A DNA stretch of 64,000 bases from Kaistia sp. 32K (lineage in GTDB: Bacteria; Pseudomonadota; Alphaproteobacteria; Rhizobiales; Kaistiaceae), in contig NZ_AP024269.1 in the NCBI RefSeq assembly GCF_016629525.1, positions 4,826,501-4,890,500 of the forward strand, read 5' to 3'. A program made the position numbers and the translations under genes. Shown here piece by piece: positions 10,623 through 20,146 of the stretch. Numbering within the stretch: position 1 is the stretch's first letter; the number at the start of each line of letters is the position of its first letter. The notes beneath the pieces are model-generated. The model was not told the DNA's origin. It worked only from the letters and a program-made list of their open reading frames with translations, and ran no database searches.

Positions 10623-11107
10623 TGGACATGCTGCTTCGCCCGCGGATCATCATCGATCCGGCCGAACCCGCCGACATCGAGGCTCTCGTCGAGATCCACG
10701 CGGCTGGCTTCCGGCGCGGCTGGAGCGCCGACGAGATCGAGGCGCTGATCACCGACAAGACGGTGTTCAGCCTCGTGCTTCGCCGCGAGACGCTGTTCGG
10801 CGCGCGCCGCCCGCAGGGCTTCATCCTGGTCCGCACCGTCGCCGACCAGGCCGAGGTGCTGACCATCGCCGTGGCGCCGTCGAGCCGGGGGCGCGGTTAT
10901 GGCCGCCAGCTGATGGAGGAGGCCCTGCGCAGCCTCTATCGCGACCTGGTGCCGGAGATCTTCCTCGAGGTCGACGAGGGCAACCAGAGCGCCGTGCGCC
11001 TCTATCAGTCGCTGGGATTCCTCGAAGTCGGCCGGCGAAAGGGTTACTATAGCGATGGCAAGGGGCCGGGTGGCACGGCGCTTGTCTTGCGGCTGCAGCT
11101 CCGTTGA
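10619..11107 (+). CDS. rimI: Ribosomal protein S18-alanine N-acetyltransferase (GNAT)
   Basis: GNAT-fold N-acetyltransferase of 162 aa; the acetyl-CoA loop appears as VAPSSRGRGYGRQLM at about residues 85-99, and the later EVDEGNQSAVRLYQSLGF is the RimI-type signature. It overlaps tsaB by 4 bp, the common tsaB-rimI pairing. The true acetyl acceptor (S18 or other protein N-termini) is assigned from the family. Confidence 0.9.
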   Translation: MMDMLLRPRIIIDPAEPADIEALVEIHAAGFRRGWSADEIEALITDKTVFSLVLRRETLFGARRPQGFILVRTVADQAEVLTIAVAPSSRGRGYGRQLMEEALRSLYRDLVPEIFLEVDEGNQSAVRLYQSLGFLEVGRRKGYYSDGKGPGGTALVLRLQLR

Positions 11108-11133
11108 GCAATGGGATCAAGGTGGGGCAGGAG

Positions 11134-11598
11134 ATGAGTGTGACGCCAGAGCTTCAGCATCCGACGACCCTCGAAGACGCTTGCGTCGAGAAGGGCATGC
11201 GCATGACCGAGCAGCGCCGCATCATTGCGCGCGTGCTCGATGTCGCGACCGATCATCCCGATGTCGAGGAGGTCTACCGCCGCGCCTCGGCGATCGACCC
11301 GCGCATCTCGATCTCCACCGTCTACCGCACGGTGAAGCTGTTCGAGGACGCCGGCATGATCGAGCGGCATGATTTCCGCGACGGCCGCAGCCGTTACGAG
11401 ATGGTCTCGGACGAGCACCACGACCATCTGATCGACCTGCGCAGCGGCGACGTCATCGAATTCCGCAGCGAGGAGATCGAGGCGCTGCAGGAGCTGATCG
11501 CCAAGCGTCTCGGCTACCGGCTCGTCGATCATCGGCTCGAGCTCTATGCCGTGCCGATCGACGACAAGTCTGCCAAGGGCGCCAAGGGCGGCAACTGA
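11134..11598 (+). CDS. mur: Fur-family metalloregulator, Mur/Fur type
   Basis: DNA-binding repressor of the Fur family, 154 aa. The winged helix includes TEQRRIIARVL and ISISTVYRTVKLFEDAGMI, and the metal site contains HHDH at 95-98. The only cysteine is Cys17, so the C-terminal CxxC zinc motifs of E. coli Fur are absent, as in rhizobial Mur, which responds to manganese. A TTG at 11104 is in frame, but the ATG at 11134 fits the family start better. It lies 26 bp after rimI and overlaps plsC by one base. Whether it senses Mn or Fe cannot be told from sequence. Confidence 0.88.
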   Translation: MSVTPELQHPTTLEDACVEKGMRMTEQRRIIARVLDVATDHPDVEEVYRRASAIDPRISISTVYRTVKLFEDAGMIERHDFRDGRSRYEMVSDEHHDHLIDLRSGDVIEFRSEEIEALQELIAKRLGYRLVDHRLELYAVPIDDKSAKGAKGGN

Positions 11599-12440
11599 TG
11601 CGCTGGCTCCGGCGCGCCGGCGTTCTGGTCTACCTGCTGCTGGTGACGCTGGTCCTGCTGCCGGTGCAGTTGTTCGCGATGCGGTTTCGGCCGCGCCTCG
11701 CCGCCCGCGTGCCGATGTGGTGGCAGCGCGCCGCCGCGCGCAGTCTCGGGCTGAAAGTGCGGGTCGAGGGCAAGCCGGCCGGCGACCGGCCGCTGCTGAT
11801 CGTCTCCAACCACGTCTCCTGGGTCGACATCGTCACGCTCGGCAGCGTGCTGCCGGTTTCCTTCATCGCCAAGAACGAGGTCGCCGGCTGGCCGGTGGTC
11901 AGCTGGCTGGCCAAGCTGCAGCGGAGCGTCTTCATCGATCGCACGCGCCGGACGGCGACGGCCGCCTCGAACAGCGCGATCGCGGCGCGGCTCGCCGGCG
12001 GCGAGGCGCTCGTGCTGTTCGCGGAGGGCACTACCGGCGACGGCATCGAGGTGCTGCCCTTCCGCAGCGCCCTGGTCGGCGCCGCGCGCGACGCCGGCGG
12101 CGGGGCTCCCATCACGGTGCAGCCGGTCGCCATCGTCTATGTCGGCTTCCAGGGCCTGCCGATCGAGCGTTCGCGCATGGCCGACATCGCTTGGCACGGC
12201 GACATGGATCTCGCCCCGCATCTGGCGGCGATGATCGACATCGGCGCCATCGATGCCGTCGTGGCGTTCGGCCAGCCGATCGCCTTCGGGCCGGATACGG
12301 ACCGCAAGCAGGTGACGGCGAAGGCCGAGGCGGAAGTGCGGGCGTTGGTCCGTTCGGTCAAGGCGCGCGGCGTCCGGAACATGACGGTCACGGCAGCGTC
12401 ACCGGACGCGGCTATTCTCAGCGAGACAGAAAGCAGCTAG
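11598..12440 (+). CDS. 1-acyl-glycerol-3-phosphate/lyso-lipid acyltransferase (PlsC/OlsA family)
   Basis: Membrane-associated acyltransferase of 280 aa. One N-terminal hydrophobic helix (VLVYLLLVTLVLLPVQLFAM) precedes the NHxxxxD catalytic motif at 71-77 (NHVSWVD) and the FAEGTT substrate motif. In Sinorhizobium the homologue at this position between a Fur-type gene and miaB is, as I recall, OlsA, which acylates lyso-ornithine lipid; PlsC activity is the alternative. Its start overlaps the mur stop by one base (TGATG). Confidence 0.88.
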   Translation: MRWLRRAGVLVYLLLVTLVLLPVQLFAMRFRPRLAARVPMWWQRAAARSLGLKVRVEGKPAGDRPLLIVSNHVSWVDIVTLGSVLPVSFIAKNEVAGWPVVSWLAKLQRSVFIDRTRRTATAASNSAIAARLAGGEALVLFAEGTTGDGIEVLPFRSALVGAARDAGGGAPITVQPVAIVYVGFQGLPIERSRMADIAWHGDMDLAPHLAAMIDIGAIDAVVAFGQPIAFGPDTDRKQVTAKAEAEVRALVRSVKARGVRNMTVTAASPDAAILSETESS

Positions 12441-12515
12441 GAAGGGCAGGCGACGGCAAAATCCGTCGCGGGCGATCATGCCAGAGCCAAACCGTGGCGG
12501 TAGATAACCGGATCA

Positions 12516-13922
12516 ATGACCGGAACCCAGGAAAAGAAGCGCGTCTTCATCAAGACCTACGGCTGCCAGATGAACGTCTACGATTCCGATCGTATGACGG
12601 ATGCGCTGGCAAGCGATGGCTACGAAGCGACCGATAGCGCCGAGAACGCCGACCTCGTCCTCCTCAATACCTGTCACATCCGCGAGAAGGCGGCCGAGAA
12701 GGTGTATTCCGAGCTCGGGCGCCTGCGCGTGATGAAGGAAGAGGCGGCCCTGAAAGGCCGTACCGTGACGATCGGCGTCGCCGGCTGCGTCGCGCAGGCC
12801 GAGGGCAAGGAGATCGCCCGGCGCGCGCCGGTGGTCGATCTCGTCGTCGGGCCGCAATCCTACCAGCATCTGCCGCAGCTCCTGCGCGATGTCGCGAAGG
12901 GCAAGCGCGCGGTCGAGACCGAATTCGCCATCGCCGAGAAATTCGACCGCCTGCCGGCCGCCTCGAAGGAGCGGACGCGGGCGCGCGGCGTCACGGCGTT
13001 CCTGACCATCCAGGAAGGCTGCGACAAGTTCTGCACCTTCTGCGTCGTTCCCTACACGCGCGGCGCCGAGGTTTCGCGCCCGGTCGAGAAGATCGTGCAG
13101 GAAGCCGAGCGGCTGGCCGATGCCGGCGTGCGCGAGGTGACGCTGCTCGGCCAGAACGTCAACGCCTGGCACGGCGTCGGCACGGACGGCCGCGAATGGG
13201 GCCTGGGCGAGCTCCTGTTCCGCCTGGCCGAAATCCCCGGCCTCGATCGGCTGCGCTACACGACCAGCCATCCGCGCGACATGGAAGACAGCCTGATCGC
13301 CGCCCATCGCGATCTGCCGTCGCTGATGCCCTATCTGCATCTTCCCGTTCAGGCCGGCTCCGACCGGATCCTCGCGGCGATGAACCGCAAGCACAAGGCG
13401 GACGACTATCTCCGCCTCGTCGACCGCATTCGCGCCGCCCGCACCGACATCGCGCTGTCGTCCGACTTCATCGTCGGCTTCCCCGGCGAGACCGACGCCG
13501 ATTTCGAGGCGACCATGCGGCTGGTCGAGACGGTCGGCTATGCCGCCGCCTATTCGTTCAAATACAGCCCGCGCCCCGGCACGCCCGCCGCCGGCCATGA
13601 CAACCATGTCCCGGAAGCGGTGATGTCGGAACGGCTGCAGCGCCTGCAGGCGCTCATCCTCGACCAGCAGACCGCGTTCAACCGCTCCAAGGTTGGCGAG
13701 ACGCTGGATATCCTGTTCGAGAAGTCCGGCCGGCTTCCCGGCCAGCTCATGGGCCGTTCGCCCTTCCTGCAGGCCGTGCTGGTCGATGGCGATGCCGAGC
13801 GCATCGGCACGATCGGCCGGGTCACCATCGACAGCCTCGGGTCGAATTCGCTGTTCGGCACGCTGGCGGAGCCGGTTCCCCCGTCGACAAAGGAAAGCCA
13901 TCTCGTGGAGGTCATTTCGTGA
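12516..13922 (+). CDS. miaB: tRNA-2-methylthio-N6-isopentenyladenosine synthase MiaB
   Basis: Radical SAM methylthiotransferase that converts i6A37 to ms2i6A37 in tRNA; 468 aa. The UPF0004 domain holds the first cluster ligands, starting with Cys17 in TYGCQMN, then LNTCHIRE and VAGCVAQ. The radical SAM triad is Cys169, Cys173, Cys176 in [10 protein letters not shown]-terminal TRAM domain ends the protein. The stop overlaps the GTG start of the PhoH gene by 4 bp. Confidence 0.97.
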   Translation: MTGTQEKKRVFIKTYGCQMNVYDSDRMTDALASDGYEATDSAENADLVLLNTCHIREKAAEKVYSELGRLRVMKEEAALKGRTVTIGVAGCVAQAEGKEIARRAPVVDLVVGPQSYQHLPQLLRDVAKGKRAVETEFAIAEKFDRLPAASKERTRARGVTAFLTIQEGCDKFCTFCVVPYTRGAEVSRPVEKIVQEAERLADAGVREVTLLGQNVNAWHGVGTDGREWGLGELLFRLAEIPGLDRLRYTTSHPRDMEDSLIAAHRDLPSLMPYLHLPVQAGSDRILAAMNRKHKADDYLRLVDRIRAARTDIALSSDFIVGFPGETDADFEATMRLVETVGYAAAYSFKYSPRPGTPAAGHDNHVPEAVMSERLQRLQALILDQQTAFNRSKVGETLDILFEKSGRLPGQLMGRSPFLQAVLVDGDAERIGTIGRVTIDSLGSNSLFGTLAEPVPPSTKESHLVEVIS

Positions 13923-15001
13923 ATGCACGCTCCAATACGCCGTCCGGTCATCCGGCTGCGCGAGGCGCCGACATGGCGCATGCCTCCGATATCGCCCATG
14001 TCGTGATCGCCTTCGACGATAATCGTCTGGCGAGCGAGCTCCTGGGCCAGTTCGACCAGAACCTCGCCATCATCGAGCAGAAGCTCGGCGTCGAGGCGGT
14101 GGCGCGTGGCAACCAGGTGACGATCCGCGGCCGGCCCGAGGCCTGCGCGCAGGCAAGGCTGGCGCTCGACCTGCTCTATGTCCGCCTGCAGCAGGGGCAC
14201 GAGGTGGGTCCCGCCGACGTCGAGGGTGCCATCCGCATGGCGGTCGCCGATGACGAGCAGCTCTCCCTGCCGAGCCTGGAGCCGAAGGGCCGGCTCGCCA
14301 TGGCGCAGATCTCGACGCGCCGCCGTACCGTCATGGCCCGCAACCCGGCCCAGGACGCCTATATCCGCGCCATGGACCGCGCCGAGCTTGTCTTCGGCAT
14401 GGGGCCTGCCGGCACCGGCAAGACCTATCTCGCCGTCGCCTATGCTGCGGCGCTGATCGAGCGCGGCGACGTCTCGCGGCTGATCCTCTCGCGCCCCGCC
14501 GTCGAGGCGGGCGAGCGGCTCGGCTTCCTGCCCGGCGACATGAAGGAGAAGGTCGATCCCTATCTCCGCCCGCTCTACGACGCGCTCTACGACATGATGC
14601 CGCCGGAGAAGGTCGAGCGTGGCCTGACCTCGGGCATGATCGAGGTCGCCCCGCTCGCTTTTATGCGCGGCAGGACGCTGGCGAATGCCGTCGTCATCCT
14701 CGACGAGGCGCAGAACACCACCTCGATGCAGATGAAGATGTTCCTGACCCGCCTCGGTGAAGGCTCGCGCATGATCGTCACCGGCGATCCGACCCAGGTC
14801 GACCTCCCGCCGGGCCAGGTCTCCGGCCTGGTCGAGGCGAGCGAGCTGCTGCGAGACGTGCCCGGCATCGTCCAGATCAAGTTCACGGACGTGGACGTCG
14901 TCCGCCATCCGCTCGTCGGCCGCATCGTGCGCGCCTATGACAAGGCGCCGCCCCGGCAGGTTCCGCAGGCGCGTCCCGCACGCGCGGGAGGCTCCGCATG
15001 A
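13919..15001 (+). CDS. ybeZ: PhoH-like ATPase (YbeZ)
   Basis: P-loop ATPase of 360 aa usually encoded next to the endoribonuclease YbeY and thought to act with it in rRNA and ribosome quality control. Walker A is GPAGTGKT at 162-169 and Walker B is VVILDEAQN. The first ~110 residues form the KH-like N-terminal region. Start codon is GTG at 13919 within a GTGA overlap with miaB; an in-frame ATG at 13973 is an alternative. Its 3' end overlaps ybeY by 4 bp, giving miaB-ybeZ-ybeY-corC, a widely conserved operon. Confidence 0.93.
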   Translation: MNARSNTPSGHPAARGADMAHASDIAHVVIAFDDNRLASELLGQFDQNLAIIEQKLGVEAVARGNQVTIRGRPEACAQARLALDLLYVRLQQGHEVGPADVEGAIRMAVADDEQLSLPSLEPKGRLAMAQISTRRRTVMARNPAQDAYIRAMDRAELVFGMGPAGTGKTYLAVAYAAALIERGDVSRLILSRPAVEAGERLGFLPGDMKEKVDPYLRPLYDALYDMMPPEKVERGLTSGMIEVAPLAFMRGRTLANAVVILDEAQNTTSMQMKMFLTRLGEGSRMIVTGDPTQVDLPPGQVSGLVEASELLRDVPGIVQIKFTDVDVVRHPLVGRIVRAYDKAPPRQVPQARPARAGGSA

Positions 15002-15495
15002 GCGGCGAGACGCTGCCGATCGCCATCGACCTGCTGGTCGAGGCCGGCGACTGGCCGGACGAGGACGAACTGGCTCGGCTGGTGGCGGGCGCCGTCGAGG
15101 CGAGCTTCGCCATCGGCCGGCTTCCGGCCGTCAAGGGCTCGGAACTGTCGGTCGTCTTCACCGACGACGAGCATGTGCGCCAGCTCAATGCGGACTATCG
15201 CGACAAGGACAAGCCGACCAACGTGCTGTCCTTTCCCGGCAGTCCGCCGGATGCCAAATTGTTCGGACCGCTGCTCGGCGACATCGTCGTTGCACGTGAA
15301 ACAGTGGTCGCCGAGGCCCTCGAACAGGGGCTGGCATTCGAGGACCATCTGACCCATCTGGTGGTGCACGGGTTGCTTCACCTCTTCGGGCATGATCATC
15401 TGGAGGATGACGAAGCGGAACGCATGGAGTCTCTGGAGACGGAGATCCTGGCGCGCCTCGGCATCGCCGACCCCTACGCCGAAAGCGCGCTGTGA
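14998..15495 (+). CDS. ybeY: Endoribonuclease YbeY
   Basis: Single-strand-specific, zinc-dependent endoribonuclease involved in 16S rRNA 3'-end maturation. The 165-aa protein has the signature [11 protein letters not shown], whose zinc ligands are His124, His128 and His134. The start overlaps the PhoH gene by 4 bp. Length and motif are normal. Confidence 0.96.
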   Translation: MSGETLPIAIDLLVEAGDWPDEDELARLVAGAVEASFAIGRLPAVKGSELSVVFTDDEHVRQLNADYRDKDKPTNVLSFPGSPPDAKLFGPLLGDIVVARETVVAEALEQGLAFEDHLTHLVVHGLLHLFGHDHLEDDEAERMESLETEILARLGIADPYAESAL

Positions 15496-15531
15496 TGGCG
15501 GCGGTAGCGAAACCACTGAAAACGACGGACG

Positions 15532-16509
15532 ATGAGTGACACTGAGACGCCCGGTTCGAGCGCTGAATCGAACCCTGAACCTCCAAGTAGTCAGACCTCC
15601 GCGCCGGAGCCGCGCGAGGTCGAACGCGCCCCGGAAAGCTGGCTGGACCGCTTGCGCCAGGCCGTTGGCCTGAAGGCCCCGGGCTCGCTCCGCGAAGACA
15701 TCGAGGATGCGCTGGACGCCGGCGAGGAGGACGATACCTTCTCGGCCGAAGAGCGCCGGATGCTGCGCAACATCCTGAAGCTGCGCGAGGTGCGCGTCGA
15801 CGACGTGATGATCCCGCGCGCCGACATCTTCGCCCTCGACGTCGACAAGACGATCGGCGAAGCGGTTGCCGCCTTCCGCGATTCCGGCCATTCGCGCATG
15901 CCGGTCTATCGGGAATCGCTCGATGACCCGATCGGCATGGTCCATATCAAGGACCTGATGGACTACATGATGACGGCGGCGACGGCCGAGGGCGGGCTCG
16001 ATCTGAGCCGCGTCGATCTCGGCGTCGGCCTGTCGCAGGCGTCGGTCATCCGCGAGGTCCTGTTCGTGCCGCCCTCGATGCATGCGACGACGCTTCTGTC
16101 GACCATGCAGGCCAAGCGCGTCCAGATGGCCGTCGTCATAGACGAATATGGCGGCACCGACGGTCTCGTCTCGCTCGAGGACGTCGTCGAGATCGTCTTC
16201 GGCGATATCGAGGACGAGCATGACGACGAGGCGCCGATGATCACGCAGGAGCCCGACGGCGCCTATCTCGCCGATGCCCGCGCCGATCTCGACGATCTCG
16301 AGAAGGTGCTCGGCACAAGGCTCGATCTCGGTTCCGAGCATGACGATGTCGACACGCTGGGCGGCTTGGTCTTCACGCTGCTCGGCCGCATTCCCGCTAC
16401 CGGCGAGCGGATCGACGTGCCGGGCGGGCTGGAGTTCGAGATTCTCGAATCCGACCCGCGCCGGGTGAAGCGTCTGCGGATCCGCCGCCCGGACGCGGCC
16501 GCGGCTTGA
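15532..16509 (+). CDS. HlyC/CorC-family protein with CBS pair
   Basis: The 325-aa protein has an acidic, serine-rich N-terminus, a tandem CBS domain pair (starting at VDDVMIPRADIFALD, about residues 85-215) and a C-terminal transporter-associated domain (about 235-315). No transmembrane segment is present, so it belongs to the soluble CorC/YbeX group rather than the DUF21 membrane exporters. The family is linked to Mg/Co efflux and, with ybeY and lnt, to a conserved operon; the exact function is unsettled. It follows ybeY by 36 bp. Confidence 0.9.
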   Translation: MSDTETPGSSAESNPEPPSSQTSAPEPREVERAPESWLDRLRQAVGLKAPGSLREDIEDALDAGEEDDTFSAEERRMLRNILKLREVRVDDVMIPRADIFALDVDKTIGEAVAAFRDSGHSRMPVYRESLDDPIGMVHIKDLMDYMMTAATAEGGLDLSRVDLGVGLSQASVIREVLFVPPSMHATTLLSTMQAKRVQMAVVIDEYGGTDGLVSLEDVVEIVFGDIEDEHDDEAPMITQEPDGAYLADARADLDDLEKVLGTRLDLGSEHDDVDTLGGLVFTLLGRIPATGERIDVPGGLEFEILESDPRRVKRLRIRRPDAAAA

Positions 16510-16584
16510 CCGCCGCCCGGGTCTCCCGCATCCATGTCGGCGCCGCGCCATCCGTGGCGCTGCGCCGATAGCAGACGGGAGATC

Positions 16585-18222
16585 ATGGTCCTTCGCTCCA
16601 ATTCTCCGATCGCGCCCGCCGGCGGCCGCCTTCGCTGGCTGGCGTCCGGCTGGTCGCGGCTCGCGACGGCCTTCGGCGCCGGCGCGCTCTCGGCGCTGGC
16701 CCTGCCGCCGCTCGGCTGGTTTCCCGTTCTCTGGCTGACGCTGCCGGTCTTCGTCTGGCTCCTGGACGGGGCGACCAGCCCGCCCGGCGCCTCGCTGCTG
16801 GCGCGGGCGCGGCCGGGCTTCGTGACCGGCTGGAGCTTCGGCTTCGGCTATTTCGTCGGCGGCCTCTGGTGGATCGGCGCCGCCTTCCTGGTCGATGCGG
16901 CGGAGTTCGCCTGGCTGATGCCGCTCGCCGTGCTGGCGCTGCCGGCCGGGCTCGCCCTGTTCTGGGGCGCGGGCGCCGCCGTCGCGCGGCTCTACTGGCC
17001 GCCGGGCTGGCGGCGCGTCGTCCTCCTCGCCGTCTGGCTCAGCCTCGCCGAATATCTGCGCGGGCATCTTCTGACCGGCTTCCCTTGGAACGCCTTCGGC
17101 TACACGCTGATGCCGGTGCCGCTGATGATGCAGGTGGCGTCGCTGGTCGGCGTCTGGGGCGTGACGCTCCTGGCCTTCCTCGTCTTCGCCGCGCCGGTGC
17201 TGCTGTTCGGGCGTGACGGCGGCGAACGGACCGCCGATCGCTGGGCGTTCGTCGTGCTGGCGGCGCTGTTCGTGGCCGATCTCGGCTATGGCGCCTGGCG
17301 TCTCGCCTCGGCCGACGCGACCATGGTGCCCGGCGTTCGGCTGCGTCTCGTCCAGCCGATGATCGCGCAGGACGAGAAATGGGCTTCCGGCCGGGACGAC
17401 GAGATCCTCGGCCGCTATCTAAGCCTCAGCGCCAAGGGCATGCAGGACGGCCAGCCGCCGCCCTTCACCCATCTGATCTGGCCGGAGACGGCCTTTCCCT
17501 TCCTGCTCGCCGAAAAGCCGAACGCGCTCGCCACGATCGGCGCGCTGCTGCCGGAAGGAACGACGCTGATCACCGGCGCCGCGCGGGCCGAAGCGGTGCT
17601 CGGCGAGGAAGTCGAACCCCGGGTTTTCAACAGCCTGCAGGTAATCGATTCCGCCGGCGTCATCCGCGACAGCTACGACAAGGTCCACCTCGTGCCGTTC
17701 GGCGAGTACCTGCCGTTCGAGGGGCTGTTCCGCCGGATCGGGCTTCGGCAGATGGTGGCGCTGCCGGGCGGCTTCGACGCGGGCAGCCGCGCCGCCACGA
17801 TCGCCGTGCCGGGAGCGCCGGCCTTCGGGCCGCTGATCTGTTACGAGATTATCTTCCCCGGCGCCGCGATTGACCCGCAAAATCGGCCCGGATGGCTGGT
17901 CAACGTGACCAATGACGCATGGTTTGGCGATACACCGGGACCTTGGCAACACTTGCATCAGGCAACCATACGTGCCGTAGAGGAAGGTTTGCCGGTGGCA
18001 AGAGCTGCTAATTCCGGTATATCCGCAGTTATAAATCCATATGGTAACCTTATTGCTGACCTTGGTATCGGGTCGTTCGGCGTGTTGGATGCTCCGCTAC
18101 CGAGTGCGCTGCCAGCAACCATCTATTCAACTTATCGTGACCACCTCTATTTCGCCTTGATCATACTGGCATGGGTTGTGAGTTCTACTGGCCGTTTCAC
18201 CCGGACTAAACAGCGCAATTGA
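16585..18222 (+). CDS. lnt: Apolipoprotein N-acyltransferase Lnt
   Basis: Transfers the third acyl chain to the N-terminal cysteine of lipoproteins in the inner membrane. The 545-aa product has an N-terminal set of hydrophobic segments and a periplasmic nitrilase domain with catalytic Glu301 (WPETAFPF), Lys366 (YDKVHLVPFGEYLPFE) and Cys419 (PLICYEIIFP). An earlier ATG at 16534 is in frame, but 16585 has a GGGAG box just upstream. The final part, from about 17870 to the stop, is visibly richer in A and T and in T-ending codons (GGT, CTT, GCT, ATT) than the rest of the gene and its neighbours, while the reading frame stays intact. Confidence 0.95.
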   Translation: MVLRSNSPIAPAGGRLRWLASGWSRLATAFGAGALSALALPPLGWFPVLWLTLPVFVWLLDGATSPPGASLLARARPGFVTGWSFGFGYFVGGLWWIGAAFLVDAAEFAWLMPLAVLALPAGLALFWGAGAAVARLYWPPGWRRVVLLAVWLSLAEYLRGHLLTGFPWNAFGYTLMPVPLMMQVASLVGVWGVTLLAFLVFAAPVLLFGRDGGERTADRWAFVVLAALFVADLGYGAWRLASADATMVPGVRLRLVQPMIAQDEKWASGRDDEILGRYLSLSAKGMQDGQPPPFTHLIWPETAFPFLLAEKPNALATIGALLPEGTTLITGAARAEAVLGEEVEPRVFNSLQVIDSAGVIRDSYDKVHLVPFGEYLPFEGLFRRIGLRQMVALPGGFDAGSRAATIAVPGAPAFGPLICYEIIFPGAAIDPQNRPGWLVNVTNDAWFGDTPGPWQHLHQATIRAVEEGLPVARAANSGISAVINPYGNLIADLGIGSFGVLDAPLPSALPATIYSTYRDHLYFALIILAWVVSSTGRFTRTKQRN

Positions 18223-18242
18223 CACGCTGAAGGTGTGGTTGC

Positions 18243-18271
18243 ATTTTGCGGACGGGCGGGGCTTGTATAAT
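18243..18271 (+). promoter_or_regulatory. Candidate promoter of the PraR-type gene
   Basis: A perfect -10 hexamer TATAAT lies at 18266-18271, with ATTTTG (18243-18248) at 17-bp spacing as a weak -35. It is in the 152-bp gap after lnt and leaves a leader of about 95 nt before the regulator. TATAAT stands out in this GC-rich sequence. Confidence 0.45.
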
Positions 18272-18374
18272 CGGCGATCGATGCCGGATGTGAGTGCAGG
18301 CACGTACGGCCGGTGGGAGCGTGGCTCAGTCAGGTCTGGTACGTATCGCATGGGTCTAGGAGAATAAGCCCTTG

Positions 18375-18785
18375 ATGGCTAACAAAAAGCAGCCCAATCC
18401 CGTTGATATGCACGTGGGTGGGCGCGTCCGGCTCCGCCGGATGATGCAGGGAATGAGTCAGGAGAAGCTGGGCGAGAGCCTTGGCATCACCTTTCAGCAG
18501 ATCCAGAAGTACGAGAAGGGCACCAACCGCATCGGCGCGAGCCGGTTGCAGCACATTGCCCAGGTCTTGGAAGTTCCGGTCTCCTTCTTCTTCGAGGATG
18601 CGCCGGGTTCGTCCAACGACAGCGGCTTCGCGGAATCGCGGCCCGCGGCCTTCGTGACCGATTTTCTCACGAGCACCGAAGGGTTGCAGCTGAACAAGGC
18701 CTTCATCCGGATCAAGGATCCGAAGGTTCGCCGGCGCATCGTCGATCTGGTTCGCGCCGTGGCTGGCGAAGAAGCGGAAGATTGA
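18375..18785 (+). CDS. praR: XRE-family transcriptional regulator, PraR/PhrR type
   Basis: The 136-aa protein is a Cro/CI-type helix-turn-helix regulator: MSQEKLGESLGITFQQIQKY holds the recognition helix at about residues 28-47, and the SFFFEDAPG tail is characteristic of the rhizobial PraR/PhrR group. PraR controls reb genes in Azorhizobium and biofilm and quorum-sensing genes in Rhizobium. A TTG one codon earlier is possible; ATG at 18375 follows AGGAG at 18358-18362. It is directly upstream of metK, its usual place. The regulon here is unknown. Confidence 0.87.
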   Translation: MANKKQPNPVDMHVGGRVRLRRMMQGMSQEKLGESLGITFQQIQKYEKGTNRIGASRLQHIAQVLEVPVSFFFEDAPGSSNDSGFAESRPAAFVTDFLTSTEGLQLNKAFIRIKDPKVRRRIVDLVRAVAGEEAED

Positions 18786-18866
18786 GCCGGCTATCGCTCT
18801 GAACGGGCCAGGCGCAGAAGTTTGTTCCCCAAAAGGGCCATTCCGCGCCAACTCGCCCTTTGCGGC

Positions 18867-18894
18867 TTGACCCGCTGAACGTACTGGCTAAAAA
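18867..18894 (+). promoter_or_regulatory. metK: Candidate metK promoter
   Basis: TTGACC (18867-18872) and TAAAAA (18889-18894) are separated by 16 bases, about 60 bp ahead of the metK GTG. The predicted start site near 18902 would give a leader of about 55 nt with a strong hairpin close to its 5' end. Pattern match only. Confidence 0.45.
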
Positions 18895-18909
18895 AGCTCA
18901 TCGGTTTTC

Positions 18910-18936
18910 GCCGGGGCACCCTGCTCCGGCCATTTT
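18910..18936 (+). terminator. Hairpin with short T tract in the metK leader
   Basis: GCCGGGGCA (18910-18918), a CCC loop and TGCTCCGGC (18922-18930) form a 9-bp stem with one G-U pair, followed by CATTTTC. It ends about 20 nt ahead of the metK start, so it could terminate praR transcripts, attenuate metK, or affect its translation. No known SAM riboswitch fold is recognisable. Confidence 0.4.
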
Positions 18937-18955
18937 CTGCGCGGGGTCCGGTTCA

Positions 18956-20146
18956 GTGTCGAGAACGTCCTACCTGTTCACGAGTGAGTCTGTTTCCGAA
19001 GGGCATCCCGACAAGGTCTGTGACCGCATCTCCGACGAGATTGTCGATGCTTTCTTCCGCATCGGCCCGGAACAGGGCTGGGATCCCAGCCATCTCCGTG
19101 TCGCTGCCGAGACTTTGGCTACCACCAACCGCGTGGTGATCGCGGGCGAAACCCGCGGCCCGGCGGCCATTACCCGGGATCTGGTGTCCCACATCGCCCG
19201 TCTGGCGATCAAGGATATCGGCTACGAGCAGGACGGCTTCCATTGGGAGACGGCCAATGTCGACGTGCATCTGCACGCGCAGTCGGTCGACATCGCCCAG
19301 GGCGTCGACTCGGCCGGCAACAAGGACGAGGGTGCCGGCGACCAGGGCATCATGTTCGGCTATGCCTGCTCGGAGACGCCGGAACTGATGCCGGCGCCGA
19401 TCTTCTACGCGCATCGCATCCTGAAGCGCCTGTCCGAGGCGCGCCGCTCGGGCGAGACGCATGCGCTCGGCCCCGACGCCAAGAGCCAGGTCACCGTCCG
19501 CTACGAGAACGGTCAGCCGGTCGAAGTCACCCAGATCGTGCTTTCGACCCAGCATCTCGACGAAAACCTGAGCTCGAATGACGTCCGCTCGATCGTCGAG
19601 CCCTATATCCGTGAATCCCTGCCGCAGGGCTGGATCAACGACAAGACGATCTGGCACGTCAACCCGACCGGCAAGTTCGTCATCGGCGGGCCGGACGGCG
19701 ACGCGGGCCTCACCGGTCGCAAGATCATCGTCGACACCTATGGCGGCGCGGCTCCGCATGGCGGCGGCGCCTTCTCCGGCAAGGATCCGACCAAGGTCGA
19801 TCGTTCCGCCGCCTATGCCGCGCGCTATCTGGCCAAGAACGTCGTCGCCTCGGGCGCCGCGTCGCGCTGCACGATCCAGCTTTCCTACGCCATCGGCGTG
19901 TCGCAGCCGCTGTCGATCTATGTCGACCTGCACGGCACCGGCCGGGTCGACGAGGCCAGCGTCGAGAAGGCGCTCGCCGAAGTGATGGACCTGTCGCCCC
20001 GCGGCATCCGCGAGCATCTCCAGCTCAACCGTCCGATCTATGCGCGCACCTCCGCCTACGGGCATTTCGGCCGCGCGCCGGAAGAGGATGGCGGCTTCTC
20101 CTGGGAGCGGACCGACCTCGTGGAACAGATCCGTAAATCCCTGTGA
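18956..20146 (+). CDS. metK: S-adenosylmethionine synthetase
   Basis: Makes SAM from methionine and ATP. The 396-aa product begins [20 protein letters not shown] after a GTG start; the frame is open from 18860, but the family N-terminus supports 18956. The ATP motif [12 protein letters not shown], the [14 protein letters not shown] segment and the phosphate loop [16 protein letters not shown] are all present. The stop overlaps trmB by 4 bp. Together with ahcY at 38.2 kb it covers two steps of the SAM cycle. Confidence 0.96.
   Translation: MSRTSYLFTSESVSEGHPDKVCDRISDEIVDAFFRIGPEQGWDPSHLRVAAETLATTNRVVIAGETRGPAAITRDLVSHIARLAIKDIGYEQDGFHWETANVDVHLHAQSVDIAQGVDSAGNKDEGAGDQGIMFGYACSETPELMPAPIFYAHRILKRLSEARRSGETHALGPDAKSQVTVRYENGQPVEVTQIVLSTQHLDENLSSNDVRSIVEPYIRESLPQGWINDKTIWHVNPTGKFVIGGPDGDAGLTGRKIIVDTYGGAAPHGGGAFSGKDPTKVDRSAAYAARYLAKNVVASGAASRCTIQLSYAIGVSQPLSIYVDLHGTGRVDEASVEKALAEVMDLSPRGIREHLQLNRPIYARTSAYGHFGRAPEEDGGFSWERTDLVEQIRKSL

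Noticed and set aside
18840..18955. SAM-II or SAM/SAH riboswitch in front of metK
   Set aside because: The GCTAAAAAAGC wording first recalled SAM-II, but the needed long P1 stem and pseudoknot cannot be drawn; the A-run works better as a -10 element. Only a plain hairpin remains.
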